From Tautonia sp040717455 (GTDB taxonomy: Bacteria; Planctomycetota; Planctomycetia; Isosphaerales; Isosphaeraceae): DNA of 64,000 nt. Positions 18,497-27,927 of this stretch are shown in pieces. Where the stretch lies: assembly GCF_040717455.1 (NCBI RefSeq), contig NZ_JBFEFH010000006.1, positions 240,085 to 304,084 on the forward strand. Direction: 5' to 3'. Position 1 is the stretch's first letter; every line of letters starts with the position of its first letter. The notes under the pieces are model-generated. The model did not search any database. It worked only from the letters and a program-made list of their open reading frames with translations, and was not told where the DNA came from. The position numbers and the translations under genes were made by a program.

Positions 18497-19807
18497 ATGA
18501 CCACCCCCGACGACGGCAATCCGAGGCCACCCCGGAGGCCCCGCCGAGGACCACAGCCGCTCCCTTCGTCGGACCTGGATGACGCGCAGAGCACCTTCCG
18601 ACCCACGCCGGGGCCGTCGTCCGGCTCGTCCCCGCGACGCGGCCGGCCCCCCGGTGAAGGTCGGAACCCGGGCGATCCGTCCGAATTGCCTCGATCGCGT
18701 CGCGCCGCCCCCTCGGGCAAGGCGTCGTGGTTGGAGCGGATCATGTTCGGATCGGTCCGATCGACGGATCTGGCGACGTTTTGCCGACAGCTCGCCGGAT
18801 ACCTGGATGCGGGGGTCGATCTGCTTCGGGCGCTCGGAGCGTTGGAGAAGCAATTCCGAGGGACGGCGCTGGGCCCGGTGATCGCCCGATTGCAGACCTC
18901 CATCCGCCGGGGCGACTCCGTCTCGGAGGCGATGAATCGAGAGCCTCGCGCGTTCGACCGCATGATGCGGAGCATGATGCAGGTGGCCGAGGCCCGGGGG
19001 GGGATGCCCGAGGTCCTCAAGCAGCTTTCCCAGCACTACGAGAACCGCGTCAGGCTGTTCCGCAAGGCGCGCTCGGCCATGATTTATCCGGTGTCGGTCG
19101 TCCTGATCGCGCTGGGGGTCGGCTGGCTCCTGACCGTTTTCGTCCTGCCGCAATTCGTCGAGATTCTCCAGGACATGACGCGGGGACGAGTCGACTTGCC
19201 CGCTCCGACGCAGGCCCTGATCGTGCTGAGCAACTTCATGCAAGGGGTGGGCTGGTGGCTGGTGCCGGTCCTGGTGGTCGCGGGCGGGTTCGGCGTCATC
19301 CGGGCCTACCGGACCCCGGCCGGCAAGGGACTGATGGACCGCCTGGCCCTCCGGCTGCCGGTGCTGGGCACCTTGATGCGGACACTCGACACCACTCGGT
19401 TCGCGAGGACCCTCTCGACCTTGCTGGAAGCCGGGGTCGATTACGACACTTCGCTCCGGCTGACGAGCGAGGTCTTGCACGCGGCCCCGATCCGGGCGGC
19501 CGTGGCCCGCGCCCGTCCCGAGGTGCTGGCGGGAACCGAGCTGAGCGAGGCGCTCGATCGGACCCGTCTCTTCCAAGTCGACGTGATTCAGGTCCTCTCG
19601 TCCGGTGAGGAGACCGGGAAGCTGCCCGAGGCCCTCGATCACCTGGCGGACGACTACGAGGAGCAGGCCGAACGCATGGTGTCGAACCTCGGCCAGCTGG
19701 TGCAGCCGATTCTCACCATCGGCATCGGCGGGTTCGTGTTCTTCATCGTGGTCGCCTTCGTGATGGCGTACATCTCGGTCATCACCAACCTGGCGTCGGG
19801 CATGTGA
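18497..19807 (+). CDS. Type II secretion/type IV pilus inner-membrane protein, GspF/PilC family
   Basis: 436 residues with GAAGGAG eight bases before the start. The first 75 residues are a Pro/Arg/Ser-rich disordered extension. Two tandem GspF domains follow: residues about 90-215 (TFCRQLAGYLDAGVDLLRALGAL) and about 290-415 (RFARTLSTLLEAGVDYDTSLRLT). Three transmembrane helices are visible near 195-220, 250-270 and at the C-terminus (TIGIGGFVFFIVVAFVMAYISVI). GspF/PilC anchors the assembly ATPase and the pseudopilus platform. No other secretion gene is adjacent, which is common for scattered planctomycete systems. Confidence 0.9.
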   Translation: MTTPDDGNPRPPRRPRRGPQPLPSSDLDDAQSTFRPTPGPSSGSSPRRGRPPGEGRNPGDPSELPRSRRAAPSGKASWLERIMFGSVRSTDLATFCRQLAGYLDAGVDLLRALGALEKQFRGTALGPVIARLQTSIRRGDSVSEAMNREPRAFDRMMRSMMQVAEARGGMPEVLKQLSQHYENRVRLFRKARSAMIYPVSVVLIALGVGWLLTVFVLPQFVEILQDMTRGRVDLPAPTQALIVLSNFMQGVGWWLVPVLVVAGGFGVIRAYRTPAGKGLMDRLALRLPVLGTLMRTLDTTRFARTLSTLLEAGVDYDTSLRLTSEVLHAAPIRAAVARARPEVLAGTELSEALDRTRLFQVDVIQVLSSGEETGKLPEALDHLADDYEEQAERMVSNLGQLVQPILTIGIGGFVFFIVVAFVMAYISVITNLASGM

Positions 19808-20297
19808 TCGGGCAACAGCGGAACGGGGGTCGATTGAGGGGTGAAGGGGCACGTTGGGGCCGCAGATCGAGAAGATTGGCCTTTACGCCCGGGCGGTTCT
19901 GCTCTATTTCAAGGTCTCGAAGATCGCACCCCGCCGAGTTACGACGACCGTCGACACGGGGCAACGGACCTGTGGCGCCGATCCGCTCGAATTCGATTCC
20001 ACTTCTTCGTGACCTGCGCCCCCGATTCGAGGGTTTCTCCGCCCCAGCCGCCCTGGCCTTCTGACCACGACGAGGTCGAGGGCCGGATCGCCCCGGTTCG
20101 ATGAGAATCGTGCCGGTGTGGGCCGAAGGATCGGGCGCGATCAGCCGCGACCAGAACCGCCCGCCGGGGAAGTCGTCCCGGCGGTGCGGGGCCTGAGCTT
20201 CCGAAGTCCCTCAAGTTCCGGATCCCCTGGGGTCGATCCTGGAACTTGCTGGTCGAACAAAGCCAGGCCGGGCGACCCATGCGGAGGGCGAGTCACG
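19808..20297. other. Intergenic region between gspF-like gene and lpxA
   Basis: 490 bases without a supportable gene. Open frames encode Arg/Pro-rich peptides without ribosome binding sites. No repeat or RNA structure stood out; the lpxA promoter should lie here. Confidence 0.5.
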
Positions 20298-21119
20298 ATG
20301 ACCTTGGCAGTCTCCGGACTGATCCACCCGACGGCCGTGATCGGTCCCGACGCGGAGATCGCTCCCGACGTCCGGATCGGCCCTTATGTCATTATCGAAG
20401 GCCCGGCCCGGATCGGGCCGGGGTGCGTGATCGAGGGCTACGCGTGCCTGAGCGGCCCGCTCGAGATGGGCCGCGAGAACTACGTCGGCTACAAGGCCGT
20501 CATCGGCAAGGGCCCCCAGTCGCGCACGTATCGGGGGGAGCCGACCCGCCTGATCATCGGCGACGGCAACTCCTTCCACGATTACGTCACGATCCACCGG
20601 GGCACCGTCGAGGGGGGCGGGCTGACGGCGATCGGCAACGGGAACATCCTGCGGCGGGGCGCCCACCTCGGTCACGACGTGATCATGGGCGATTCGTGCC
20701 TGCTCGAATCGGACGTGCTGCTCGCCGGCCACGTCCAGATCGGCGATTGCTGCGACCTGGCCAGCCACGTCGTGATCCAGCAACGGGTCCGGATCGGCCG
20801 CCTGGTCCGCTTCTCCGGGCTCGGCGGCAGCACCAAGGACGTGCCGCCGTTCGTCGTCCAGGAGGGGTACAACTGCATCACCTCGCTGAACTTGCAGGGC
20901 CTACAGCGGATCGGGACCCCGCCCTCGGTGATCGATGCGCTGGGCGAAGCCTTCCGGACCCTGTTCCAGGAAGGCCGCAACCAGGGCGAGGCCCTGGAAC
21001 GGGTCGAGACTCGGCTCGGGTCGATCCCCGAAGTGCAGGAAGTGCTCGACTTCATCCGAGACACCCGGATCGGCATCAACCATATTCGCAACGAAGAACG
21101 GCGCAACTGGTGCGCCTGA
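20298..21119 (+). CDS. lpxA: Acyl-[ACP]--UDP-N-acetylglucosamine O-acyltransferase
   Basis: 273 residues, the normal LpxA length. The left-handed beta-helix hexapeptides are clear (IHPTAVIGPDAEIAPDVRIG, then VIIEGPARIGPGCVIEG). The conserved KGPQ and IGDGNSFHDYVTIHRGT segments follow, then the catalytic-His region ILRRGAHLGHDVIMGD near 122, and the helical C-terminal cap from about 195. It transfers the first 3-hydroxyacyl chain to UDP-GlcNAc, step one of lipid A synthesis, in the cytoplasm. It shows that the host makes, or once made, lipid A. It is not linked here to other lpx genes. Confidence 0.93.
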   Translation: MTLAVSGLIHPTAVIGPDAEIAPDVRIGPYVIIEGPARIGPGCVIEGYACLSGPLEMGRENYVGYKAVIGKGPQSRTYRGEPTRLIIGDGNSFHDYVTIHRGTVEGGGLTAIGNGNILRRGAHLGHDVIMGDSCLLESDVLLAGHVQIGDCCDLASHVVIQQRVRIGRLVRFSGLGGSTKDVPPFVVQEGYNCITSLNLQGLQRIGTPPSVIDALGEAFRTLFQEGRNQGEALERVETRLGSIPEVQEVLDFIRDTRIGINHIRNEERRNWCA

Positions 21120-21391
21120 GCGTGCCTGGACGAGGATCGGACCCCGGACCGGCCCCGGTTTGCTCGGGCAAGCTCGCCGGTCCCGGGCTCTCGATGGCAC
21201 CGTACGCCCGACCCGGACCACGCGCGGTGGCCCGGCCGACGGCTTCGGCGCGTTGACAGCCCGGCCGGATCACCCCATCATCAAGGCCGTCTCGACCGCG
21301 ATGGGCCCCGTGGCGCGATTCCGGAGGCGTGACGGGGTTCTCAGGTTCGATGGTTCTCGCACTTCTTGACGCGACAGCTCGGAGAATGAGG

Positions 21392-22765
21392 ATGGCACTC
21401 GTGTTTCGATGGCTTCTCGGAGGGGCCTTGGTCGGGTCGGTCTTGCTCTCGACCGCGACGGCCTCGGAGAAAAACGCCTGGAAGGCCGGTCTGGCCAAGG
21501 TCGCCATCACCCCCGAACGTCCCATGTGGATGGCCGGATATGGGTCGCGGAGTCGCCCGTCCGAGGGGGTCTTGCACGACCTCTGGGCCAAGGCCATGGC
21601 GCTCGAAGATCCGGACGGGACCCGGGCCTTGATGGTGACCCTGGACCTCTGCGGGATTGACCGCGAGTTCTCCCTGAGTGTCCGGCAGAGGATCGCCGAG
21701 CGCCACGCGGTCCCGATGGATCGCATCGTCCTGGCCTGCTCGCACACGCACACCGGGCCGGTCGTGGGGACGAACCTGATCACCATGTATCCGCTCGACG
21801 ACGAGCAGAAGCATCGGGTCGACTCGTACACGGAATTGCTCGGCGAGATGATCGTGGAACTCTCCGGGCAGGCGATCGAGAATCTGACCGAGACTCGCCT
21901 GTCGTGGGGCCAGGGCGAGGCCGGATTCGCGGTCAACCGTCGTGAGAACGACCAGAACAAGGCGGACGAACTCCGGGCCGCGACGGCCTTGAAGGGGCCG
22001 GTCGATCACGACGTCCCGGTGCTCTGCATCAAGGACGCGGACGGCACGGTCAGGGGGGTGGTCTTCTCCTATGCCTGCCACTGCACGACGCTCTCGGAGA
22101 ATTACTACTCCGGCGACTATGCCGGTTACGCGATGATCGAGCTGGAGAAATCGTACCCGGATGCCGTCGCCCTGTTCGTGGCCGGGTGCGGGGCCGATCA
22201 GAATCCCTTGCCGCGCCGGACCGTCGAGCTGGCCGAGAATTATGGCAAGCAGCTTGCCGAGGCCGTGCGACGGACCGTCAAGGGGCCGCTCCGGCCGGTC
22301 CTCGGTCCCCTGCGGTCGGCCTACGAGGAAATCGACCTGCAGTTTGCCCCGATCCCGGGGCGATCGCAGTGGGAGGCCGAGGCCAAGGCCGACCAATTCG
22401 CCCTGGCCAATCGGGCGAAGATGTTCCTGGCCCGGCTCGATGCCGGGGAATCGCTCCCCCAGTCCTACCCCTATCCGGTCCAGGTCTGGAGGCTCGGCGA
22501 CCTGACCTGGTTCTTCCTGGGGGGTGAGGTGGTGGTCGATTACGCCCTGAGAATTAAGCGGAACCTCGGCCCCGACACCTTCGTCTCCGCCTACTGCAAC
22601 GACGTGATGGCCTACATCCCGTCGCTCCGCGTGCTCAAGGAAGGGGGCTACGAAGGGGCGGGAGCGATGATCTACTACGGCCAGCCCGGCCCCTGGGCCG
22701 AGGACGTCGAGGAACGGATCATCGATTCCGTCAACGAGTTGCTGCACGAGACGAACGCCAAGTAG
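21392..22765 (+). CDS. Secreted neutral/alkaline ceramidase N-terminal-domain protein
   Basis: 457 residues; GGAGA lies seven bases before the start at 21392. A signal peptide (FRWLLGGALVGSVLLSTATAS) is followed by the ceramidase-like catalytic domain: GLAKVAITPERPMWMAGYGSR near 26, the zinc-binding CSHTHTGPVVGTN near 115, YACHCTTLSENYYSGDYAGYA near 228 and AGCGADQNPLP near 268. Only the N-terminal alkaline-ceramidase domain is present; the C-terminal domain of true ceramidases is missing. Planctomycetes carry many such proteins, so ceramide as substrate is not assured. It converges with the MFS gene at 22871. Confidence 0.87.
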   Translation: MALVFRWLLGGALVGSVLLSTATASEKNAWKAGLAKVAITPERPMWMAGYGSRSRPSEGVLHDLWAKAMALEDPDGTRALMVTLDLCGIDREFSLSVRQRIAERHAVPMDRIVLACSHTHTGPVVGTNLITMYPLDDEQKHRVDSYTELLGEMIVELSGQAIENLTETRLSWGQGEAGFAVNRRENDQNKADELRAATALKGPVDHDVPVLCIKDADGTVRGVVFSYACHCTTLSENYYSGDYAGYAMIELEKSYPDAVALFVAGCGADQNPLPRRTVELAENYGKQLAEAVRRTVKGPLRPVLGPLRSAYEEIDLQFAPIPGRSQWEAEAKADQFALANRAKMFLARLDAGESLPQSYPYPVQVWRLGDLTWFFLGGEVVVDYALRIKRNLGPDTFVSAYCNDVMAYIPSLRVLKEGGYEGAGAMIYYGQPGPWAEDVEERIIDSVNELLHETNAK

Positions 22766-22806
22766 CTCGTCCAGGCCCTGGGGGGGAGCGAACACCGAGA
22801 CTCCCT

Positions 22807-22832
22807 AAGGGGGGCAGGTGTCTCGCCCCCTT
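22807..22832. terminator. Candidate hairpin between convergent genes
   Basis: AAGGGGGGC and GCCCCCTT can pair with one bulged G across a nine-base loop. It sits between the converging ceramidase-like and MFS genes, so it could end either transcript. The T tract is short on both strands. Confidence 0.35.
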
Positions 22833-22870
22833 CGACTTCGGGCGGAGGTCGGATCGCTGGCGTCGGGCGA

Positions 22871-24214
22871 TCACTCCGGAGGCATCGCGGGTTCGATGGG
22901 CTCGAGTCCGATCGCCCGACGACCGATCCGGTCCAGAATCCGGCTCGCGCCGAGCAACATCGCAAGGGTGCCGCAGAGCACCCCCGAGGCGACCAGGACC
23001 GGCTCGACCCCGAACCATTGCGAGAGCCGCCCCGTGAGCAAGGCCCCGAGCGGGACCGAGCCGGAGAAGACCACCATCCAGACCCCCGCCACGCGGCCCC
23101 GGAGCTGATCCGGGACGTCGAGCTGCACCATCGTCTGGATCGACGAGGTGAAGGTGATCGCGCCGAACCCGGTGCCGATCAGGCAGAGCATCGCCACGGT
23201 CATCGGCCACCACGACGGCCGGTGGTCCCCCAGAAGTCCCGGCAGGAGGCCCGCCCCGGCCAGGGCCAGGGCGAACAGGGCCAGACCGGTGACGATCAGG
23301 TCCTCGCGCCGGAGCCGGCCCCCGACCCGGGCGACGATCAAGGCGCCGGCCACCGCCCCCAGCCCGACGCACGCGAGGAGCACCGAGTATCCCAGCGCTC
23401 CGGTCCCGATCGAGTCGCGGGCATAGGCCGAGAGCATCGCGTTGTAGCCCATCCCCGCGGTCCCGAAGAATGCCATCAGCCCGAACAGGAGTGCGACCCG
23501 CCGATCCCGCCGCAAGTAGGCGAAGCCGCCGAGCACGTCGGACGGCCCCTGGCCCGACCGGACATGCGGGGAATGCCGCCTCGGGATCGAGAGGACCGCC
23601 GCGATGGCCGCCAGGAAGCTCAGCGCATTGAGGATGAACGGGGAATTCTGGCCGAACCAGGCGAGACAGACCCCGGCCAGGGCCGGGCCGATGACCCGGG
23701 AGGCATTGAACAGGCCGACGTTCAAGGCGATCGCGTTGCCGAGATGCTGCCGCCCGACCAGTTCGTAGAGGAAGACCTGGCGGGCCGGCATCTCGAACGT
23801 GTTGCCGACCCGAGCCAGGGCGAGCAAGGCGATCAGGTGCCAGAGCTGGATCACCCCGGTCGTGAACAGGGTTGCCAGCGTGATGGCCAACGCGAGCTGG
23901 ATGAGCTGAGTGGTCAGGACCGTCGATCGCGGGTTCGTGCGATCGGCCAACGCCCCGGCAAACAGCCCCACCGCCAGGCCGGGCAGGAGGTTGGCCGCCT
24001 CGACCACCCCCAGCCACCAGGCCGATCGGGTCAGGTCGTAGACGATCCAGTTGACCGCCGCCGCCTGCATCCAGGTGCCGACGAGGCTCACCCCGTGCCC
24101 CATGTAGAAGCGCCGATAGAGGGGATTCTCGGCCAGAGCTTCGAAGGTTCTCCCCCGCCGCTTCCGAAGTGATTCCGAAGGGGAGGCGGCGACCATGAGG
24201 ACTCCGAGGGGCAC
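22871..24214 (-). CDS. MFS transporter of the EntS/MFS_3 (enterobactin exporter-like) type
   Basis: 447 residues, about twelve helices. The N-terminus FYMGHGVSLVGTWMQAAAVNWIVYDLT is typical of MFS_3 exporters, followed by GLFAGALADRTNPR (the loop 2-3 motif) and ARVGNTFEMPARQVFLYELVG. A second half begins near VALLFGLMAFFGTAGMGYN. Members export siderophores, drugs or unknown metabolites. A second ATG 18 bases inside (24196) is equally plausible as start. The gene runs in the same direction as the downstream-numbered permease and MFS genes, but they are separated by gaps of about 95-130 bases. Confidence 0.85.
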   Translation of the reverse strand: MPLGVLMVAASPSESLRKRRGRTFEALAENPLYRRFYMGHGVSLVGTWMQAAAVNWIVYDLTRSAWWLGVVEAANLLPGLAVGLFAGALADRTNPRSTVLTTQLIQLALAITLATLFTTGVIQLWHLIALLALARVGNTFEMPARQVFLYELVGRQHLGNAIALNVGLFNASRVIGPALAGVCLAWFGQNSPFILNALSFLAAIAAVLSIPRRHSPHVRSGQGPSDVLGGFAYLRRDRRVALLFGLMAFFGTAGMGYNAMLSAYARDSIGTGALGYSVLLACVGLGAVAGALIVARVGGRLRREDLIVTGLALFALALAGAGLLPGLLGDHRPSWWPMTVAMLCLIGTGFGAITFTSSIQTMVQLDVPDQLRGRVAGVWMVVFSGSVPLGALLTGRLSQWFGVEPVLVASGVLCGTLAMLLGASRILDRIGRRAIGLEPIEPAMPPE

Positions 24215-24308
24215 GTCTTGGGGTGTCGGCGACGGGTTGAGCTTCCATTATCGGCCCAACGGCCCCGCCCGACAATCGCTCCCGAACACTCGGGGTGGGA
24301 GGGGAGGC

Positions 24309-25865
24309 TCAGTCGGTCGCCTGGGTCGTCGAGGATCGCTCGGACAACCCTGGGGCCGGGGCCGGGAGTGACCGCCCGCGAATGGAGCGAATCGCGTGCC
24401 CCCCCATCACCACGGCCCAGGCAGCCAGATAGGCGAACAGGGCCATCGGGAGCCATCGGACCGCGTCGGCCATCGGGATCATGCGAGCGAGCACGGGCAA
24501 GACACCGATCGTCGCCCCGAGCCCCCAACCCAGGAGGCCATCGAGCCGGATTCCCGGAGCAGGCCCCGGCAACGCCGGTCGATGCTTGAGCCAGTCGGCC
24601 GTCAGGACGCCGAGCATTGGCGCGACCAGCCCCGCCGTCAGGTCGATGACCAGGGGGACGTTGGCGGCCAGCCCCGTGACCATCAGCGGATAGGCCACCA
24701 CGGCTCCCACGACCCCCCAGGCCCATCGACGGGGACGCTTCCGAATCGTCTCCAGGCGGTTGCTGTAGGCATACGCCGCGTAGACGGCCGAGGCGAGCGA
24801 CCCGAGGCCGAGCACGATCAGGGCGATCCCGCCGAGAATCCCGCCGAGACGCGTCTCCAGGATCGTCCCCAGGCGGTAGGCATCGGGATTCTTCGGCAGG
24901 AGGAGGAGCGGCTGCGAGTCGTCGGCGATCCCCAGGTCATCCCCCGCCAGAGGGCTCGATCCCCCGGATTCGAGGGGGGCCTGGTCGATCGCATCCCGGC
25001 CCAGGGCGCCGGCGACGATCAGCAGGGCGATGGTGGCGATGATCGTCGGGGCGAGGGCGACGCCGACGACCCCCGCCTTGCGGACGTCTCCCGAGCGGTT
25101 CAAGGTCGCCCCCCAGTTGACCGCCTGACCGGCGACGATCGCCGAGAAGCCGAAGACGAACTGGACCATGCCCCAGAAGGCGGGGCCGGTCTCCAGCCGG
25201 GCCGTCACGGCCGGGTCGGCCAGGGCGTCTCGGTAGGCGGGAAGGCCGGAAAGCGACCAGACCATGGCTCCGGCATAGCTGAGGGCGATGAAGACGGGAT
25301 AGACGACCATCAGGGCGGCGATCCACCGGATAAACCGCGTCGAAACCAGGGCCGCGGCGACGGCCCAGAGCATCGCCGTCGCCGCGTACACCGTGCTCTG
25401 CGTGATGGGAGAGCCGATCGGCCCGGCCCGCAGGTCTCTCGGATTGATCAGGCCGGCGGCAAGGAGCCCTCGGAGGTTGAACTCGACGGCGTAGTGGACC
25501 GCGACGGCGAACCAGAAAATCTGGATCAGGCCGAGCAAGAGACCCGGGACGAGCGCCGAGCCCCGGACCCCGAACGCCGAGGTGGCGACGACCATCAACG
25601 GTTGCCGAGTCCGGAGCCCCTGCAGGGCGGGCCCGAGGAACAGCAGGACGCAGGCCAGCAGGCCGCCCAGCGCGGCCCCGGTGATCGCCGGTTCGAGCCC
25701 CCCCACGGCCAGGGTGGTCGTGGCGATCGAGTCGGTGAATGCGATCCAGAGATAGCCTGAAATCAGGACCCCCGCGACCCGGCTCGACCAGGGATCCCGG
25801 ACGGTCGATGGGTTCTGCAACGCCCGTTGCAGTCGAGGGGGCCAATCCGCGTCTCTGAAGTTCAT
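24309..25865 (-). CDS. NCS1-type cytosine/purine permease-like transporter
   Basis: 518 residues with about twelve helices. The beginning WSSRVAGVLISGYLWIAFTDSIATTTLAVGGL and the segment RGSALVPGLLLGLIQIFWFAVAVHYAVEF match the nucleobase:cation symporter-1 pattern (helices 1 and 3). QFVFGFSAIVAGQAVNWGATL resembles helix 6. A long loop (residues about 310-345, SGGSSPLAGDDLGIADDS) separates helices 7 and 8. Transport of a nucleobase, thiamine precursor or hydantoin is possible. An upstream ATG (25883) would add six residues; GAGAT before 25865 favours the shorter form. Confidence 0.75.
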   Translation of the reverse strand: MNFRDADWPPRLQRALQNPSTVRDPWSSRVAGVLISGYLWIAFTDSIATTTLAVGGLEPAITGAALGGLLACVLLFLGPALQGLRTRQPLMVVATSAFGVRGSALVPGLLLGLIQIFWFAVAVHYAVEFNLRGLLAAGLINPRDLRAGPIGSPITQSTVYAATAMLWAVAAALVSTRFIRWIAALMVVYPVFIALSYAGAMVWSLSGLPAYRDALADPAVTARLETGPAFWGMVQFVFGFSAIVAGQAVNWGATLNRSGDVRKAGVVGVALAPTIIATIALLIVAGALGRDAIDQAPLESGGSSPLAGDDLGIADDSQPLLLLPKNPDAYRLGTILETRLGGILGGIALIVLGLGSLASAVYAAYAYSNRLETIRKRPRRWAWGVVGAVVAYPLMVTGLAANVPLVIDLTAGLVAPMLGVLTADWLKHRPALPGPAPGIRLDGLLGWGLGATIGVLPVLARMIPMADAVRWLPMALFAYLAAWAVVMGGHAIRSIRGRSLPAPAPGLSERSSTTQATD

Positions 25866-25908
25866 CGGGAAGATCTCAAGCACTGCTCGATCGTCGGAAA
25901 CGACGCGA

Positions 25909-25964
25909 AGGGCAGGGGACCGATCAAGTCCAACCTTCTCGGTCGGAGCGTCGGACCCTGCCCT
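25909..25964. repeat. Inverted repeat between two minus-strand transporter genes
   Basis: AGGGCAGGG (25909-25917) pairs with CCCTGCCCT (25956-25964), with further partial pairing inside (GACCGA/TCGGAC) and a loop of about 30 bases. It lies downstream of the MFS start side and upstream of the permease. No T tract follows, so its role as terminator or regulatory structure is open. Confidence 0.4.
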
Positions 25965-25997
25965 GCGACGTCTCGAACCAGGTGGGCAAGTCGTTCG

Positions 25998-27635
25998 TTA
26001 CAGCTCGGCCGGACCTTCAACGCCCCCGGTCATCATCTCCGACTCCTCCTTATCGGTCACGAGCATTTGCGGCTTGTATCCGCCCTGCGACCGGTAGTAG
26101 AGGATGAGGAGCATGTAGCTGGCGAACATGATGCACGGGAAGATCGCCACGGTCATCAGCGCGTTCTTCTTGGCGGCCTCCCGGATCGAGGCGACCTCGG
26201 TTTGTTGCTCGGCCGGAAGCTGGTCGATCTGCTCCTGGATGAGTGGCCGGTAGGTCCCGAAGACGCTGATCCGCTCCTCGCCGACCACCTTCTCGAACAC
26301 CTCCGGGTTGGTGGCCTGGAGCTGCTCGACCGCCTCCTTGTCCTGGATGTTCCCGAGCAGCGGGTTGCCCAGCACCCCGACCGAGAGCATGCCGACCCCG
26401 GCGATCGTGTTCAAGGTCATGGCCCCTCCCTTCGGGTACTGCTCGGCCACCACTCCCAGCATCGTCGGCCAGAAGAAGGTCTTGCCGAAGCCGTAGAGCG
26501 TGGCGGCGGCGAGGATCATCAAGCCGCTCGACTTCGACAGGAAGACCAGGCCGCAGGCGGCCAGCAGGGCGCTGACCGCCAGGAGGCCGAGCGGCGAGAT
26601 GCGGTGCACGATCGGACCGGCAAAAAATCGCAGGATGAGCATGATCAGCGACGTGTAGACCAGGACCCACCCCGGATTGAGGTTGAACCGGGTCATCTCC
26701 GGCTCCATCAGGGAGGTGATCCAGCTATCGGTGCCCAGCTCGGTCGTCGCCAGCGGGATCATGATGAGCAAGAGGAAGATGAAGATCGGCCGGCCGGGGG
26801 CATGCACATAGGCCCCGAACGCCCCGGTCAACACGGCCACGATCACCAACCGGGCGATCAGCACGTTCCGGTCGCTCATCCCCTGGAACAAGACGCCCGA
26901 TTCCATGAAGACCCGGGTGATCTCCCAGACGAGCATGACCGAGACGATGAGGGCGCCGATGACGCCCACCTGCTGCAGCATCGCCTTGTACGAGACGCCC
27001 GCCGCGACTCGCTCCGACACCGGGAACTTCTGCGGGAGCATCAAGAGCCCGTAGGCGATGACCGGCAGGAAGACCAGGCCCACCTTGTACTCCCAGCTCA
27101 GGCCACCCATGGCGATCGTCAGGATGCCGCCGAGCACCAGGCCGCCCGGCCAGCCGGCGTGCAGGATGTTCAGCCACTTCGTCTTGGCGTTCGGGAAGAG
27201 GGTGGCGACGACCGGGTTGATCACGGCCTCCACCGTCCCGTTGCCGAGCGCCATGATGAACGAGCCGATGTAGAGGACCCAGTAGCCCCGGATGCCCAGG
27301 CTCTCGGTCAGCGGCCTGGCGAAGAAAAGGATCAGGGCCGCCCCCAGGTGGGTGGCGAAGGCGAAGGCCATCGCCTTGCCGTAGCCGATCTTGTCGATGA
27401 TCAGGCTGAACAACACGATGCTCACCGCGAACGGCCAGAGGCCGACGCCGAAGATCTCCCCCTTCTCCGTCTCGGTCAGGCCGAAGTCGGCCTGCCACTC
27501 GTCCATGATCAAGACTCGGGTGATAAACGCGAACGCCGTGGCGATCAGGGCGATGAAGCAGGACCAGAAGAGGAAGAGGTCCCGCGACCCGACCTTGGCG
27601 GTGCTCGCGGCGTTCGGATCGTCGTGGTGGCTCAT
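25998..27635 (-). CDS. MFS transporter with long C-terminal loop
   Basis: 545 residues; GGGAG lies about ten bases before the start at 27635. About twelve helices are visible, with the first pair DLFLFWSCFIALIATAFAFITRVLI and GLWPFAVSIVLFSLIIDKIGYGKAM. An unusually long hydrophilic segment of about 85 residues (NIQDKEAVEQLQATNPEVFEKVV to SIREAAKKN, near 430-510) separates the last two helices. Such a loop could be periplasmic or bind a partner. The family resembles planctomycete/Bacteroidetes sugar MFS proteins, but the substrate is unknown. The frame continues upstream of 27635 without family similarity. Confidence 0.85.
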   Translation of the reverse strand: MSHHDDPNAASTAKVGSRDLFLFWSCFIALIATAFAFITRVLIMDEWQADFGLTETEKGEIFGVGLWPFAVSIVLFSLIIDKIGYGKAMAFAFATHLGAALILFFARPLTESLGIRGYWVLYIGSFIMALGNGTVEAVINPVVATLFPNAKTKWLNILHAGWPGGLVLGGILTIAMGGLSWEYKVGLVFLPVIAYGLLMLPQKFPVSERVAAGVSYKAMLQQVGVIGALIVSVMLVWEITRVFMESGVLFQGMSDRNVLIARLVIVAVLTGAFGAYVHAPGRPIFIFLLLIMIPLATTELGTDSWITSLMEPEMTRFNLNPGWVLVYTSLIMLILRFFAGPIVHRISPLGLLAVSALLAACGLVFLSKSSGLMILAAATLYGFGKTFFWPTMLGVVAEQYPKGGAMTLNTIAGVGMLSVGVLGNPLLGNIQDKEAVEQLQATNPEVFEKVVGEERISVFGTYRPLIQEQIDQLPAEQQTEVASIREAAKKNALMTVAIFPCIMFASYMLLILYYRSQGGYKPQMLVTDKEESEMMTGGVEGPAEL

Positions 27636-27927
27636 GAGGTCGGCTCCCTGGAGGCTCTCGAGGGCGTGGATCGACCTGAGCGATGGCGGTTCACGCCATC
27701 CTCGGCTCGACGGTCGCGATGCAGCACGCCCCATCCCGGCAACACGTTCGGGAAAATGGACTGAGTCGGCAACGTCATACCCGAGCAGGACGGTACAATC
27801 AATCGACCACTCGGCTTTCAATGCCGTCGAATGGCTATTTGAATCATTCCGGCAGGACCACCGGCCCTGAATCGGGCGATTCGCGGCGAAGATGACGTCC
27901 TGAATGATGTCGAAGGAGGCGTCTCGA

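Noticed and set aside
25827..27764. Long plus-strand open frame opposite the MFS transporter
   Set aside because: His/Asp/Arg-rich shadow translation; the minus-strand MFS protein has clear helices and explains the DNA.
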